Shown: positions 21,226-30,523, counted from the first letter of the stretch. The stretch: 64,000 nt of DNA from Sulfuriferula multivorans (GCF_003851125.1 NZ_BGOW01000015.1:124001-188000); one strand, 5' to 3'. Made by a program: numbers and translations. Notes: generated by a model not told the origin, from the letters alone.

Positions 21226-22932
21226 TTACAACTCCTCCGCCAGGATCATTTCACTGATGCCTTTGCCGCCCGGCACCATCGGAAACACGTTCTCGGTCTG
21301 GTCGGTGATGAAATCCATGAACACCAGCCGTTCCTTCATTGCGAACGCTTCGCGCAGCGCAGGCTCCACATCTGCGGGCTTCTCGATCTTCATGCCAACG
21401 TGTCCATACGCCTCGGCGAGTTTGACAAAATCCGGCAGGGAATCCATGTAGGACTCGGCATAACGGTTCCCGTAGAAGAATTCCTGCCACTGGCGCACCA
21501 TGCCCATGTAGCGATTATTCAGATTCACGATTTTCAGCGGCAGATGATACTGCTTGCAGGTAGACAGCTCCTGTATGCACATCTGGATACTGGATTCGCC
21601 GGTTACACAAGCCACATCGGAACCCGGATGAGCCAGTTGAACACCCATCGCGGCAGGCAGGCCGAAACCCATGGTGCCAAGGCCGCCCGAGGTAATCCAG
21701 CGGCGCGGCTGGTCGAATTTATAGTACTGCGCCGCCCACATCTGATGCTGCCCCACGTCGGTGGTCACGAAAGCATCACCGCCGGTCACTTCCCACAGCT
21801 TTTCCACCACGAACTGGGGTTTGATAATGGGGCTGGCATGATTGTATTTGAGGCAATTCTTGGCGCGCCACAATTCAATCTGCGTCCACCAGGCCGTGAT
21901 TGCCTTGGCTTCGGCCTTTTCCTTGCCGGCCTTGATAAGCTTGATCATCTCATCCAGCACACCGCCCACATCCCCGACAATCGGCACATCCACCTTGACG
22001 CGCTTGGAAATGGATGACGGGTCGATATCAATGTGCACGATGCGACGCGCATCGCGGGCGAAATGTTCGGGTGAACCGATCACGCGATCATCGAAACGTG
22101 CGCCCACCGCCAGCAGGACATCGCTGTGCTGCATGGCCATATTGGCTTCGTAAGTGCCGTGCATTCCGAGCATCCCCAGAAACTGGGCATCCGTCGCCGG
22201 ATAAGCGCCCAACCCCATCAGCGTGTTGGTAACGGGGTAGCCAAGCAGTTTGGTAAGCTCAGTCAACTGGGCTGCCGCATTGCCCAACACCACACCGCCA
22301 CCCGCGTAAATCATCGGGCGCTTGGCTTCGAGCAACATTTGCACGGCTTTTTTTATCTGCCCGGAATGCCCCTTAACCACCGGGCTATAGGAGCGCATGG
22401 TCACTGTTTCCGGGTAAGCGAATTCGTGGCTTTGCTGGGTAATATCCTTGGGGATATCCACCAGCACCGGGCCGGGGCGGCCGGTAGCGGCAATGTAGAA
22501 CGCCTTCTTGATCGTGGTTGCCAGATCCTTGATGTCTTTCACCAGGAAATTGTGCTTGACGCAGGGGCGCGTGATGCCAACCGTGTCCACTTCCTGGAAC
22601 GCATCCATGCCAATGGCAGGGACCGGAACCTGACCGCTGATGATCACCAGGGGAATGGAATCCATGTAGGCAGTGGCAATACCCGTTACGGCATTGGTCA
22701 GGCCCGGGCCGGAAGTGACCAATGCCACTCCCACTTTGCCACTGGAGCGTGCGTAGCCATCTGCCCCATGCACGGCAGCCTGCTCGTGACGCACCAGAAC
22801 GTGCTTGAATTTATCCTGTTTGAAAATCTCGTCGTATATATTGAGAACTGCCCCGCCCGGATAGCCGAATACAAATTCGACTCCCTCCTCAGCCAGGCAG
22901 CGCACGGTAATTTCGGCGCCCGTCAATTCCAT
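21226..22932 (-). CDS. ilvB: acetolactate synthase large (catalytic) subunit
   Basis: A 568-residue thiamine-diphosphate enzyme that condenses pyruvate with pyruvate or 2-oxobutyrate. RHEQAAVHGADGYAR carries the catalytic Glu, and VTSGPGLTNAVTGIATAYMDS is typical. The ThDP/Mg-binding motif, usually GDGS or GEGS, reads GESS here (VTGESSIQMCIQELSTC), followed by the expected NLNNRYMGMVRQWQE. It is first in the ilvBNC operon. I saw no convincing leader-peptide attenuator upstream. Confidence 0.95.
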   Translation of the reverse strand: MELTGAEITVRCLAEEGVEFVFGYPGGAVLNIYDEIFKQDKFKHVLVRHEQAAVHGADGYARSSGKVGVALVTSGPGLTNAVTGIATAYMDSIPLVIISGQVPVPAIGMDAFQEVDTVGITRPCVKHNFLVKDIKDLATTIKKAFYIAATGRPGPVLVDIPKDITQQSHEFAYPETVTMRSYSPVVKGHSGQIKKAVQMLLEAKRPMIYAGGGVVLGNAAAQLTELTKLLGYPVTNTLMGLGAYPATDAQFLGMLGMHGTYEANMAMQHSDVLLAVGARFDDRVIGSPEHFARDARRIVHIDIDPSSISKRVKVDVPIVGDVGGVLDEMIKLIKAGKEKAEAKAITAWWTQIELWRAKNCLKYNHASPIIKPQFVVEKLWEVTGGDAFVTTDVGQHQMWAAQYYKFDQPRRWITSGGLGTMGFGLPAAMGVQLAHPGSDVACVTGESSIQMCIQELSTCKQYHLPLKIVNLNNRYMGMVRQWQEFFYGNRYAESYMDSLPDFVKLAEAYGHVGMKIEKPADVEPALREAFAMKERLVFMDFITDQTENVFPMVPGGKGISEMILAEEL

Positions 22933-23019
22933 ACTATGGCCAATCTGCCTAATTTGTAGAACCTTTAATACTAATGGTTATCGACTGGCAGGTCAAAAAA
23001 ACCATAGTCGATTCCGGAC

Positions 23020-24594
23020 TTATTCCGGCTTTTGTTTGGCCGCATGAATCTGGGTCAAATAACTGCGCGCACGATTCACCAAATCGCCGGGCAGGCCGTT
23101 TTTCTCGGCAATAATCAAACCCAGGGATTGCCCGGACTTGCCAAACTCCAGTTCGTAAGTGGGCGACAGACTTGCATAATCGAAGCGCATCGAGGCGTTA
23201 CACAAATAGGCGTGATCATCGGCGAAGGTCTTGAGCGGTGTAAGGTGGGTGGTCACAATGCCATGCACATGGCGGCTAGCAAGCTCATCCAACACAGCCA
23301 TGGCAAGCGATGCGCCTTCCTCCGGATCGGTGCCGGTACCCAACTCATCCATCAACACCAGGGTGTGCTGATCGGCTTCCTCCAGCAGCCTTTTCAGCGC
23401 CTCGACGTGCCCCGCAAACGTGGACAGGTGATTATGCAGACTTTGTTTATCGCCCACATCCACAATCACCCGGTTGAAATTACCGATAATGCAATCGCCT
23501 TCCGAGGGTAGATGCAGGCCGCAATGAGCCATGGTGACCAGCAATCCGACCGTTTTCAGCACTACCGTCTTGCCACCGGTGTTGGGCCCGGTAATCACCA
23601 TCATGGACTGCCCATCGCCCAGATGGATGCTGAGCGGCACCAGACGGGCGATATTTTTTTCCTGAAATTGCAGCAATAACTGCGGATGATAGGCCTGCTC
23701 GAGCACCACTTTTGGCTCATCCACCAGCGTTGGCGCGCTGGCGTTGAGCGCTGCGGAAAATTGTCCGGCGGCCAGCGCCAGATCCAGCCAGGTAATCGCA
23801 TCCACCAGGCGGTTCAAATCGTCTAGATGAGCGCGCACTTCATCAGTCACCGCGCGCAGCACGATTTGATTCTGCCCCTCGATCTGGCCATTGAACGCTT
23901 CCAGGCGATTGTTATGTCCAACCGCCTCGATCGGCTCAATCAGAATGTCACGCCCACCACCTATCGAGCCGCGCCGCACCCCTTTCATCTGGTCGGCGTG
24001 GGTGGCGCGCACTGCCAATACGGCACGTGCGCCATGCCAATGTACCCGGCTGTTTTCGTCGAACATGCCGGCCACATCCGGGCTTGCCATGCGCGTCTTG
24101 AGCTGGGCCTCAAGTTCCTGCCGCACCTGATGGTATTGCTTGTGCAAGGCATCCAGTGCGGGCGTGGCGTCTTCGCGCAAACGTCCGGCATGGCTGATGG
24201 TTTTGTCCAGCACCTCGACCAGCGCTGCGGGCGCCTTGAGCTCATTGATACGTGCGAATAAGGCGGGGTAAACGCTCACCAGCTCGCGCAACATCAGGCC
24301 GGCCTGCATTACCTGGCGCAAGTTATGCAACCCACTGGCGGGCAACGCGGCACCAGGTTGTGCAGCCTGACGTAATGCCGGGCGGATATCCGGCACCTGA
24401 TTAACGCGCGGCAGCTTATAGGCATCCGTTGCCTCGCGTGCAGCACTGACGGCACGCTGCATTTCGCGTGCGATATCGAGATTGGGGGCTGGCTCCAGGT
24501 TGCGTGCCGCGTCGGCACCATAAGGAGAAAAAGTCAGGCGTTCAAGAATACGGCGAATACCGTCAAATTCCAGCGCCTTGAGATCACTTTGCAT
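23020..24594 (-). CDS. mutS2: MutS2-type ATPase lacking the C-terminal Smr nuclease region
   Basis: A 524-residue MutS-family protein. Its N-terminus (LEFDGIRRILERLTFSPYG) and the helical core match MutS2. The ATPase is intact: Walker A GPNTGGKT at residues 336-343, Walker B LVLMDELGTGTDPEEG near 413, and the H-loop TTHLTPLKTFA. Normal MutS2 is about 780 residues, with a long coiled-coil/KOW region and a C-terminal Smr endonuclease domain; this protein stops soon after the ATPase. No Smr-like frame follows, because ilvB begins 87 bases later. It may act in ribosome rescue or recombination control without nuclease activity. Confidence 0.88.
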   Translation of the reverse strand: MQSDLKALEFDGIRRILERLTFSPYGADAARNLEPAPNLDIAREMQRAVSAAREATDAYKLPRVNQVPDIRPALRQAAQPGAALPASGLHNLRQVMQAGLMLRELVSVYPALFARINELKAPAALVEVLDKTISHAGRLREDATPALDALHKQYHQVRQELEAQLKTRMASPDVAGMFDENSRVHWHGARAVLAVRATHADQMKGVRRGSIGGGRDILIEPIEAVGHNNRLEAFNGQIEGQNQIVLRAVTDEVRAHLDDLNRLVDAITWLDLALAAGQFSAALNASAPTLVDEPKVVLEQAYHPQLLLQFQEKNIARLVPLSIHLGDGQSMMVITGPNTGGKTVVLKTVGLLVTMAHCGLHLPSEGDCIIGNFNRVIVDVGDKQSLHNHLSTFAGHVEALKRLLEEADQHTLVLMDELGTGTDPEEGASLAMAVLDELASRHVHGIVTTHLTPLKTFADDHAYLCNASMRFDYASLSPTYELEFGKSGQSLGLIIAEKNGLPGDLVNRARSYLTQIHAAKQKPE

Positions 24595-24636
24595 GAAAAA
24601 ATGGATTTAAAAAAACATCTAATGTAGCAAACAAGC

Positions 24637-24663
24637 AAAAACGCCGCCAGTAGCGGCATTTTT
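24637..24663. terminator. terminator between the DUF2173 cluster and mutS2
   Basis: GCCGC / GCGGC stem with a five-base loop, flanked by five A residues on the left and five T residues on the right. It lies between the end of the last DUF2173 gene (24685) and the mutS2 start (24594), so it can stop minus-strand transcription. Confidence 0.65.
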
Positions 24664-24684
24664 GCGGCCACCTTCTACGTGGGT

Positions 24685-25020
24685 TTACTCATGTGATGCG
24701 TGTTCCAGCGCCGCCATGATTTCATTGAGGGAAGCTTCCCGGTTATCCACCATCGCCACCAGGTTGGCTACATTGCACACGGTCATATTGGCGCCATGCA
24801 CAATCCAGCCTTTGGCTGGAGTCCAGCCGCGCATCTGGGAAAACAACGAAAACAGGTCGGTATTGCCCGCCACCATGCGCCGGTACCATTGCGCAAACTG
24901 CGCCAGGCGCCCTTGCATTTCTGCCGGGATCACGCCTTCGCCTTCGAGGATCGTGCCATCGTCCTGAAAACGACACACGGCTATCACGCCATCCAGTACT
25001 AAAATTCGTTTGAGCGACAT
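24685..25020 (-). CDS. DUF2173 family protein, third of three tandem paralogues
   Basis: A 111-residue soluble protein of the DUF2173 family, function unknown. The pattern is a short N-terminal strand pair (RILVLDGVIAVCRFQDDGTILEGEG), a helical stretch, then GWTPAKGWIVHGANMTVCNVANLVAMVDN, which the three paralogues share in the form PLQGW-x-V-x-G. The fold pattern is reminiscent of roadblock/profilin-like domains. The ATG at 25020 matches the other copies' N-termini. It lies 8 bases after the middle copy. Confidence 0.75.
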   Translation of the reverse strand: MSLKRILVLDGVIAVCRFQDDGTILEGEGVIPAEMQGRLAQFAQWYRRMVAGNTDLFSLFSQMRGWTPAKGWIVHGANMTVCNVANLVAMVDNREASLNEIMAALEHASHE

Positions 25021-25028
25021 ATTCGCTC

Positions 25029-25373
25029 CTATGCCGTGCAGGCAGAAATAGCGGCGAAGGCTGCCTCGTAATCGGCATCGCGGTTTTTGACCACCACGCC
25101 GCAATTACCATTTACGACCGCCGACCAATCCAGTCCTACCAGGGAAAATCCCTGCAGCGGCTCAAACCCTTTTTGACCAGTGAGCGCTTCCCAGCCGCGC
25201 GCTTCCATGGTGGCGACCGCCATGTTGGCGACACAAGTGTGCGCCAGCAGATCCAGCACCTGCGGTGTTAGTTCATTGCCTTCCTTGATCATCTGACCGG
25301 TCAGATCACCTTTGTCGGTGTAAGTAAACGCTGCCATTACGCCGGGGACTTCCATCAGTTTGGCCAGATCCAT
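25029..25373 (-). CDS. DUF2173 family protein, second of three tandem paralogues
   Basis: A 114-residue soluble protein beginning MDLAKLMEVPGVMAAFTYTDKGDL, a DUF2173-type N-terminus, with the shared LQGFSLVGLDWSAVVNGNCGVVVKN near the C-terminus. The function is unknown. AGGAGG 6 bases before the ATG is a strong ribosome-binding site. Sequence divergence from the other two copies is large, which points to an old duplication rather than a recent one. DUF2173 proteins are, to my knowledge, found mostly in chemolithotrophic proteobacteria. Confidence 0.78.
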   Translation of the reverse strand: MDLAKLMEVPGVMAAFTYTDKGDLTGQMIKEGNELTPQVLDLLAHTCVANMAVATMEARGWEALTGQKGFEPLQGFSLVGLDWSAVVNGNCGVVVKNRDADYEAAFAAISACTA

Positions 25374-25406
25374 TGTTACCTCCTGTTACAATTTAGAATT
25401 TTTAGA

Positions 25407-25811
25407 TTAAACGAGTTGCTCGGTGACATCGCCGCCGATTTTGGAGTACATGACCTGCATCACGTTGTCGCTGATATCGCCTACTTTGGCGCGCATCACC
25501 GTCATCACGTCATTCAGTACGCCCTGGCGGTTTTCCAGCAGGCAGAAAAAATTGCCCACCGCGCACACGCTGAGCTGTTTTCCGCGCACAATCCAGCCCT
25601 GCAGCGGACGACAGCCGCAATGCTCGGCGAATGAACTGAACATTTCCGCTTGCATACTGACGTTGAGTGTATTGGCACGGCACAGAATGGACGCCATGCG
25701 GGCTTGTTCATCGGTCAGCCCGCCTTCGTAAGTGTAACGATCGCCCCGATAGGCGTATTCTCCGGCTGCAATGACGCCCGGGATGGCCATGAGTTGTTTT
25801 GCTATATGCAT
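25407..25811 (-). CDS. DUF2173 family protein, first of three tandem paralogues
   Basis: A 134-residue soluble protein beginning MHIAKQLMAIPGVIAAGEYAYRGD, with the common RPLQGWIVRGKQLSVCAVGNFFCLLEN motif. The last 25 residues (DISDNVMQVMYSKIGGDV) extend beyond the other two copies. A purine-rich GGAGGGGGAG precedes the ATG. It heads the three-gene cluster and is divergent from the RDD-family gene. The function is unknown. Confidence 0.78.
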   Translation of the reverse strand: MHIAKQLMAIPGVIAAGEYAYRGDRYTYEGGLTDEQARMASILCRANTLNVSMQAEMFSSFAEHCGCRPLQGWIVRGKQLSVCAVGNFFCLLENRQGVLNDVMTVMRAKVGDISDNVMQVMYSKIGGDVTEQLV

Positions 25812-25888
25812 CTCCCCCTCCTCCGTTGTTATGCTTGCGTCGAAACTACGAGCGTAGCTTTACTGCCTTTTGGAATAGAATAGAGATT

Positions 25889-26320
25889 ATGGAAAAAAGT
25901 GCAACTCCTTCGCTGCCAACAGCCGGTTTATGGCGCCGAATTTCGGCAATAATTTATGAATCCCTGCTGTTGCTGGCCTTATTATTCATTGCAGATTATC
26001 TGTTTCTAGCGCTGACGCACAACGCCTCTTCACCTCTATTCAAAGCGCTTTTGCAGGTTTATTTACTGCTGATGATGGCGGCTTATTTCAGTTGGTCATG
26101 GTTACGCGGACAAACGCTGGCGATGAAAACCTGGCGTATTCGAGTGGTTAATCTCGAAGGCGCCCCGATCACCTTGAAACAGGCTCTGCTACGCTTCGTG
26201 CTGGCTCTTGTGCTTATCCCGGCATTTGGCATCAGCCTGATCTGGGCGCTGTTTGATCGAGACAAGCAGTTTCTGCATGACCGTCTCGCTGCCACGCGAC
26301 TGGTGAGAACTGACGTTTAA
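25889..26320 (+). CDS. RDD family membrane protein
   Basis: A 143-residue inner-membrane protein. It shows the RDD hallmarks: LWRRISAIIYESLLLLALLF near the N-terminus, the middle TLAMKTWRIRVVN stretch and the final DRDKQFLHDRLAATRLV. Three hydrophobic segments are present. Some RDD proteins have been linked to ion transport, but the family role is poorly defined. The ATG at 25889 gives the family N-terminus. It converges on lptG with only two bases between stops. Confidence 0.85.
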   Translation: MEKSATPSLPTAGLWRRISAIIYESLLLLALLFIADYLFLALTHNASSPLFKALLQVYLLLMMAAYFSWSWLRGQTLAMKTWRIRVVNLEGAPITLKQALLRFVLALVLIPAFGISLIWALFDRDKQFLHDRLAATRLVRTDV

Positions 26321-26322
26321 GC

Positions 26323-27396
26323 CTATTGCCTCTGCACCTTGCGTATCATCGCAATCGCCACCAGCAGGAATACCAGCGTCGGCAAGACGGCGCTGATCAG
26401 CGGCGGCCAGTCATTGAGCAGCCCCAGGTAGGCAAACAGGCGGTTGAGCAAGTGGTACCCCAGTCCGAGCATAATCCCGGCAAACACCCGGGCCCCCACT
26501 GCGCCAGAACGCGGCCGGTGATAGGCAAACGGCAATGCAATCAACATCATCACCGGAGCTGAAAGCGGGTAAAACAGCTTGGACCACAGGGCGATTTCAT
26601 AACGTTCGGTTGTTTGTTTGTTCTTGCGCAGATGCTGGATGTACGACCACAAATTGGATGCGGACATTTTTTCCGGCGCGACCAGCAGCACACTCATAAT
26701 CCCCGGAGTCAGAACCGAACGCCAAACTTCTTCAGGCTTATGACTCACACTGACATTACCATTGCCGAATTGGGTCTCGGTAATATCCTGCAGGCGCCAA
26801 CGGTTATCGCGCAGATAATCGCCTTGCTTTGCATGGCTGATTTTCTGCAAACGAAAGGCATCGTCAAACGCATAGATATTCACGTCGCGCAACTCGTTTC
26901 CCGGCGTCACTTCACGGATATTGATGAAGCTTTGCCCGTCACGCACCCATAGCCCAGAACGAAAAGCCTGTGCTACCAGCGCATGGGTTGCAGTCAGCTT
27001 GACCTGCTGCGCATAACGCTCAGAGACAGGGGCGATCAGTTCGCCAAACACAAACGTCAACGCGGTAAAGAGCAGCCCGACACCCATCAGATAGCCTGCC
27101 ACACGCTGGATCGATATGCCCGACACCAGCATGATGGTGAACTCGGAATTGGCGACCATGCGCGCCAGTGCAAACAGCGTGCCGATCAGCGCAGCCACCG
27201 GCAACAGTTCGTAGACGTGGCCCGGGACACTCAGGGCCACAAAGGTCAGGATATTGAGCAGGCCATACCCACCTTGCCCCAATGAGCCTAGTTCATTGAG
27301 CAAATCAAAAAATGCGTACAGGGTCATCAACGCTGTAAACACAAACAGTGAACTGACCAGGGTTTCCTTCGCCAGATAACGTGCCAGAATTTTCAT
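26323..27396 (-). CDS. lptG: LPS export ABC transporter permease LptG
   Basis: A 357-residue inner-membrane permease that, with LptF and two LptB ATPases, extracts lipopolysaccharide for transport to the outer membrane. The N-terminus ILARYLAKETLVSSLFVFTALMTLYAFFDL, three membrane segments, a periplasmic beta-jellyroll of about 180 residues and three C-terminal membrane segments match the family. The ATG at 27396 overlaps the lptF stop by 4 bases, so the longer frame to 27675 is not used. Confidence 0.94.
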   Translation of the reverse strand: MKILARYLAKETLVSSLFVFTALMTLYAFFDLLNELGSLGQGGYGLLNILTFVALSVPGHVYELLPVAALIGTLFALARMVANSEFTIMLVSGISIQRVAGYLMGVGLLFTALTFVFGELIAPVSERYAQQVKLTATHALVAQAFRSGLWVRDGQSFINIREVTPGNELRDVNIYAFDDAFRLQKISHAKQGDYLRDNRWRLQDITETQFGNGNVSVSHKPEEVWRSVLTPGIMSVLLVAPEKMSASNLWSYIQHLRKNKQTTERYEIALWSKLFYPLSAPVMMLIALPFAYHRPRSGAVGARVFAGIMLGLGYHLLNRLFAYLGLLNDWPPLISAVLPTLVFLLVAIAMIRKVQRQ

Positions 27397-28475
27397 CGGC
27401 GCCAACGCCACCACGGGCGCATTGAAATGCGCTGATAGAACATCGACACCAGCACACCTGCCATCAGCAGATGCACTGCCCACATGCCCACCAGCGGCGA
27501 GATTTTCTGTTGCGCCACCCAGGCCTGGGAAATACCCAGCAGGTTGTTGTAGATCACGTAAATCAGCAATGCCAAAAGCAGTTTGAACGAGCGCCCGGCA
27601 CGCGGATTCACGAAGCTCAGCGGAATCGCCATAAGCGCCAGGACCGCTGCGCTGATCGGAAAGCTCCAACGCCACACCAGTTCTGCCATATTGGCCGGCG
27701 TGGGATCTCGCAACAGCTTGCCCGTGGGCAAGACCTTGGGTTCAAAGGTCTGCTGAGCGACAAAGTGCGCTGGCTCGATTCGGATCCAGTAGCGTCCGAA
27801 CTCGACCGTCTTGTAATCAGCACGCCCCGGCACCCCTTCATAGCGGCGACCATTTTCCAGCACCAGGTAGCGCTCACCATTGGGCAATTCGGTATGAAAT
27901 CCTTCCTTGGCGACTACAATCCCCAGCTGGTTGTTGTCCAGCGATTGCATGAACACGTTTTTCACCCGCGTACCAATCTGGGACAGGCTTTCGACAAAAT
28001 AAACCTTGTCCGCATTTCTGGATTCAATGAACATGCCCGGAGAAATTGCCGACATATCGTCGCGGTTATTCAGCACCGCACTGTACACTTCCTTTTTCTG
28101 CAATGCCCACGGGATCACGGCAAGATTAAGAACTGCAATTAAAAACACCATAGGCAGGGCAAAATACAGCACAGGTCGGATCCAGCTGAGCAAGCCTTGT
28201 CCGGCGCTGAACCACACCACCATTTCACTATCCCGGTATGCGCGCGACACGGTCATCATGACGGTAATGAACAGCGCCAGCGACAGCAGTACAGGTAGAA
28301 AACCAAGCAGGCCAAAGCCGAGAAAGGCAAATACTGCATCCAGCGCCAGTTTGCCGCGCGCCGCATCGCCCAACAGGCGGATGAACAGCGTGCTCAGGGT
28401 GATCGCAATGAGCACCAGAAACACCGCCAGACAGTTATATACAAGTTCGCGCACCAGCGCGCGTCGGAAGATCAT
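27393..28475 (-). CDS. lptF: LPS export ABC transporter permease LptF
   Basis: A 360-residue partner permease of LptG. It begins MIFRRALVRELVYNCLAVFLVLIAITLS, typical for LptF, and has six predicted membrane segments around a periplasmic jellyroll (residues about 100-265). LptB and the periplasmic Lpt proteins are not in this window. It is divergent from pepA, with a 126-base spacer in which I see no clear regulatory site. The start lacks a strong Shine-Dalgarno sequence. Confidence 0.94.
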   Translation of the reverse strand: MIFRRALVRELVYNCLAVFLVLIAITLSTLFIRLLGDAARGKLALDAVFAFLGFGLLGFLPVLLSLALFITVMMTVSRAYRDSEMVVWFSAGQGLLSWIRPVLYFALPMVFLIAVLNLAVIPWALQKKEVYSAVLNNRDDMSAISPGMFIESRNADKVYFVESLSQIGTRVKNVFMQSLDNNQLGIVVAKEGFHTELPNGERYLVLENGRRYEGVPGRADYKTVEFGRYWIRIEPAHFVAQQTFEPKVLPTGKLLRDPTPANMAELVWRWSFPISAAVLALMAIPLSFVNPRAGRSFKLLLALLIYVIYNNLLGISQAWVAQQKISPLVGMWAVHLLMAGVLVSMFYQRISMRPWWRWRR

Positions 28476-28601
28476 TTTTGCGGAGGATAATAGGTAGTTG
28501 TTTTGACTTTTACCTCAACACTGCAAATAATGCATTGAAGTGTTTCAGGTCTTACAAGTCGCTGTTTGGAAATCACGCAGAAAATATTAAGGAGTACATC
28601 G

Positions 28602-30098
28602 GTGGAATTTAGCATAAAAAGTACCAGCCCTGAAAAACAACGTACCGCCTGTCTCGTGGTGGGCGTACATGAATCGCGCAAACTCTCGCCTGCCGCCACG
28701 CAAATCGACCAACAGGCCGGAGGGTATCTGACTGACATCTTGCGCCATGGCGACATGGACGGGCGACTTGGCAGCACTTGCCTGCTACACAAGGTACCGG
28801 GCACGATATGTGAACGAGTATTGCTGGTCGGACTCGGCCGTGAGCGCGATATGAACGAAAAGGCCTACGCTGATGCCAGTAATGCAATGCTTAAGGCACT
28901 TGCTGGCTGCGGTGCCGCCGATGCGGCCATCTATCTGATTCAAACCAGTGTCAAAGGCCGCGACCTGGCGTGGAATATCGAGCAACTGGTCATCGCCGCC
29001 GAAGCCAGCCAGTACCAGCCGGGCAAGCTAAAAAGCAAACAGGATAAATCTCCCTCCAAACTGCGCAAACTGACTTTTGGCATTAGCGACAGCCAACAGC
29101 AGGCAAGCGCCGAAGCTGCCCTGGCACAAGGCCTGGCAATAGGCGCCGGCATGAGCCTGGCTAAAATGCTGGGTGACTTGCCCGGTAACGTATGCACCCC
29201 TACCTACTTGGCCGGGCAGGCGCAGGCACTGGCTAAATCGCACAAACTCAAATGCGAGGTACTGGACAAAAAAGACATCGAAAAGCTCGGCATGGGCTCA
29301 TTCCTGTCGGTAGCGAAAGGCAGCCGGCAACCGCCCAAACTGGTTGTGTTGCACCACAACGGCGGCAAAAAGGGCGACAAACCCATTGTATTGGTTGGAA
29401 AAGGCATCACCTTTGACGCGGGCGGCATTTCGCTCAAGCCCGCCGCCGAAATGGATGAAATGAAATACGATATGTGTGGCGCCGCCAGCGTGCTCGGTAC
29501 GCTACGCGCCATCGCCGAAATGAAACTGCCGCTCAATGTGGTCGGCGTCATTCCCACTTGTGAAAATCTGCCGGATGGCGACGCCAACAAGCCGGGGGAT
29601 ATTGTCACCTCGATGTCCGGCCAGACCATCGAAATCCTCAACACCGATGCCGAAGGCCGCCTGATTCTGTGCGATGCACTCACCTATAGCGAACGTTTTG
29701 AGCCGGCCGCGGTGATCGACATCGCCACCCTCACTGGCGCCTGCGTGATCGCACTGGGCCACCACGCCACCGGCATGTTCAGCAATCACGACAGCCTGGC
29801 ACGAGAAATCGAACACGCCGGCACTGCCGCGCAAGATCGCGTATGGCGCCTGCCGCTGTGGGATGACTACCAGCAGCAGCTGGACAGCAATTTTGCCGAC
29901 ATCGCGAATATCGGCGGCCGCGCAGGCGGCTCCATCACTGCTGCCTGTTTCCTGTCGCGCTTCACCAAAAAATACGACTGGGCGCATCTCGACATCGCCG
30001 GCACAGCATGGAAATCCGGCAAGGACAAAGGCAGCACAGGGCGCCCTGTGCCGCTTCTGGTGCATTTCCTGGTGAAGCGTGCCGGCCGGCCCAAATGA
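28602..30098 (+). CDS. pepA: leucyl aminopeptidase (M17 family), GTG start
   Basis: A 498-residue cytoplasmic metalloaminopeptidase that removes N-terminal residues from peptides; relatives also bind DNA at recombination sites. The M17 signature NTDAEGRLIL is intact, with metal ligands in VGKGITFDAGGISLKP and the catalytic Lys and Arg nearby. AAGGAG 7 bases before GTG at 28602 sets the start; the resulting N-terminus VEFSIKSTSPE suits the family. It overlaps holC by 4 bases. Confidence 0.95.
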   Translation: MEFSIKSTSPEKQRTACLVVGVHESRKLSPAATQIDQQAGGYLTDILRHGDMDGRLGSTCLLHKVPGTICERVLLVGLGRERDMNEKAYADASNAMLKALAGCGAADAAIYLIQTSVKGRDLAWNIEQLVIAAEASQYQPGKLKSKQDKSPSKLRKLTFGISDSQQQASAEAALAQGLAIGAGMSLAKMLGDLPGNVCTPTYLAGQAQALAKSHKLKCEVLDKKDIEKLGMGSFLSVAKGSRQPPKLVVLHHNGGKKGDKPIVLVGKGITFDAGGISLKPAAEMDEMKYDMCGAASVLGTLRAIAEMKLPLNVVGVIPTCENLPDGDANKPGDIVTSMSGQTIEILNTDAEGRLILCDALTYSERFEPAAVIDIATLTGACVIALGHHATGMFSNHDSLAREIEHAGTAAQDRVWRLPLWDDYQQQLDSNFADIANIGGRAGGSITAACFLSRFTKKYDWAHLDIAGTAWKSGKDKGSTGRPVPLLVHFLVKRAGRPK

Positions 30099-30523
30099 CG
30101 CGCGTGGATTTTTATACGCACGCGCCGGACAAACTTGAACTGGCGCGCGTGCTCACCGGCAAGGCCTATCGGCAGGGGCTGAAAGTCATGCTCTACTCGC
30201 CCGACAGCCGGGTGGTGGCCGATATGGACAAGCGCCTGTGGGAGGTTCCGGCCAACAGTTTTTTGCCGCACTGTGGTTGTACCGCACCGCACGCCAGCGC
30301 CACGCCCGTGGTGTTGGGCGAGACCGCCGACCACCTGCCGCACGACAATGTGCTGATCAATTTGCATGACACCACGCCGACGTTTTTCAGCCGCTTTGAA
30401 CGCCTGATCGAAATTGTTTCGCTGGACAGCGCCGACCAGGATGCGGCGCGTTTGCGCTGGCGTTTTTACAAACAGCGCGGCTACGAGATGCACAGTCATG
30501 ACCTGCGTGAAAAACAAACATGA
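30095..30523 (+). CDS. holC: DNA polymerase III chi subunit
   Basis: A 142-residue clamp-loader accessory protein that links DNA polymerase III to SSB. MTRVDFYTHAPDKLELARVL at the N-terminus and LWEVPANSFLPHC in the middle are typical of HolC. The start overlaps the pepA stop (ATGA) and the stop overlaps the next start (ATGA), which makes a tightly coupled pepA-holC-unknown-valS arrangement commonly seen in betaproteobacteria. Confidence 0.93.
   Translation: MTRVDFYTHAPDKLELARVLTGKAYRQGLKVMLYSPDSRVVADMDKRLWEVPANSFLPHCGCTAPHASATPVVLGETADHLPHDNVLINLHDTTPTFFSRFERLIEIVSLDSADQDAARLRWRFYKQRGYEMHSHDLREKQT

Noticed and set aside
26323-27675. Long form of LptG starting at 27675
   Set aside because: The extra 93 codons lie inside lptF in another frame and have no resemblance to LptG; the ATG at 27396 overlaps the lptF stop as usual.
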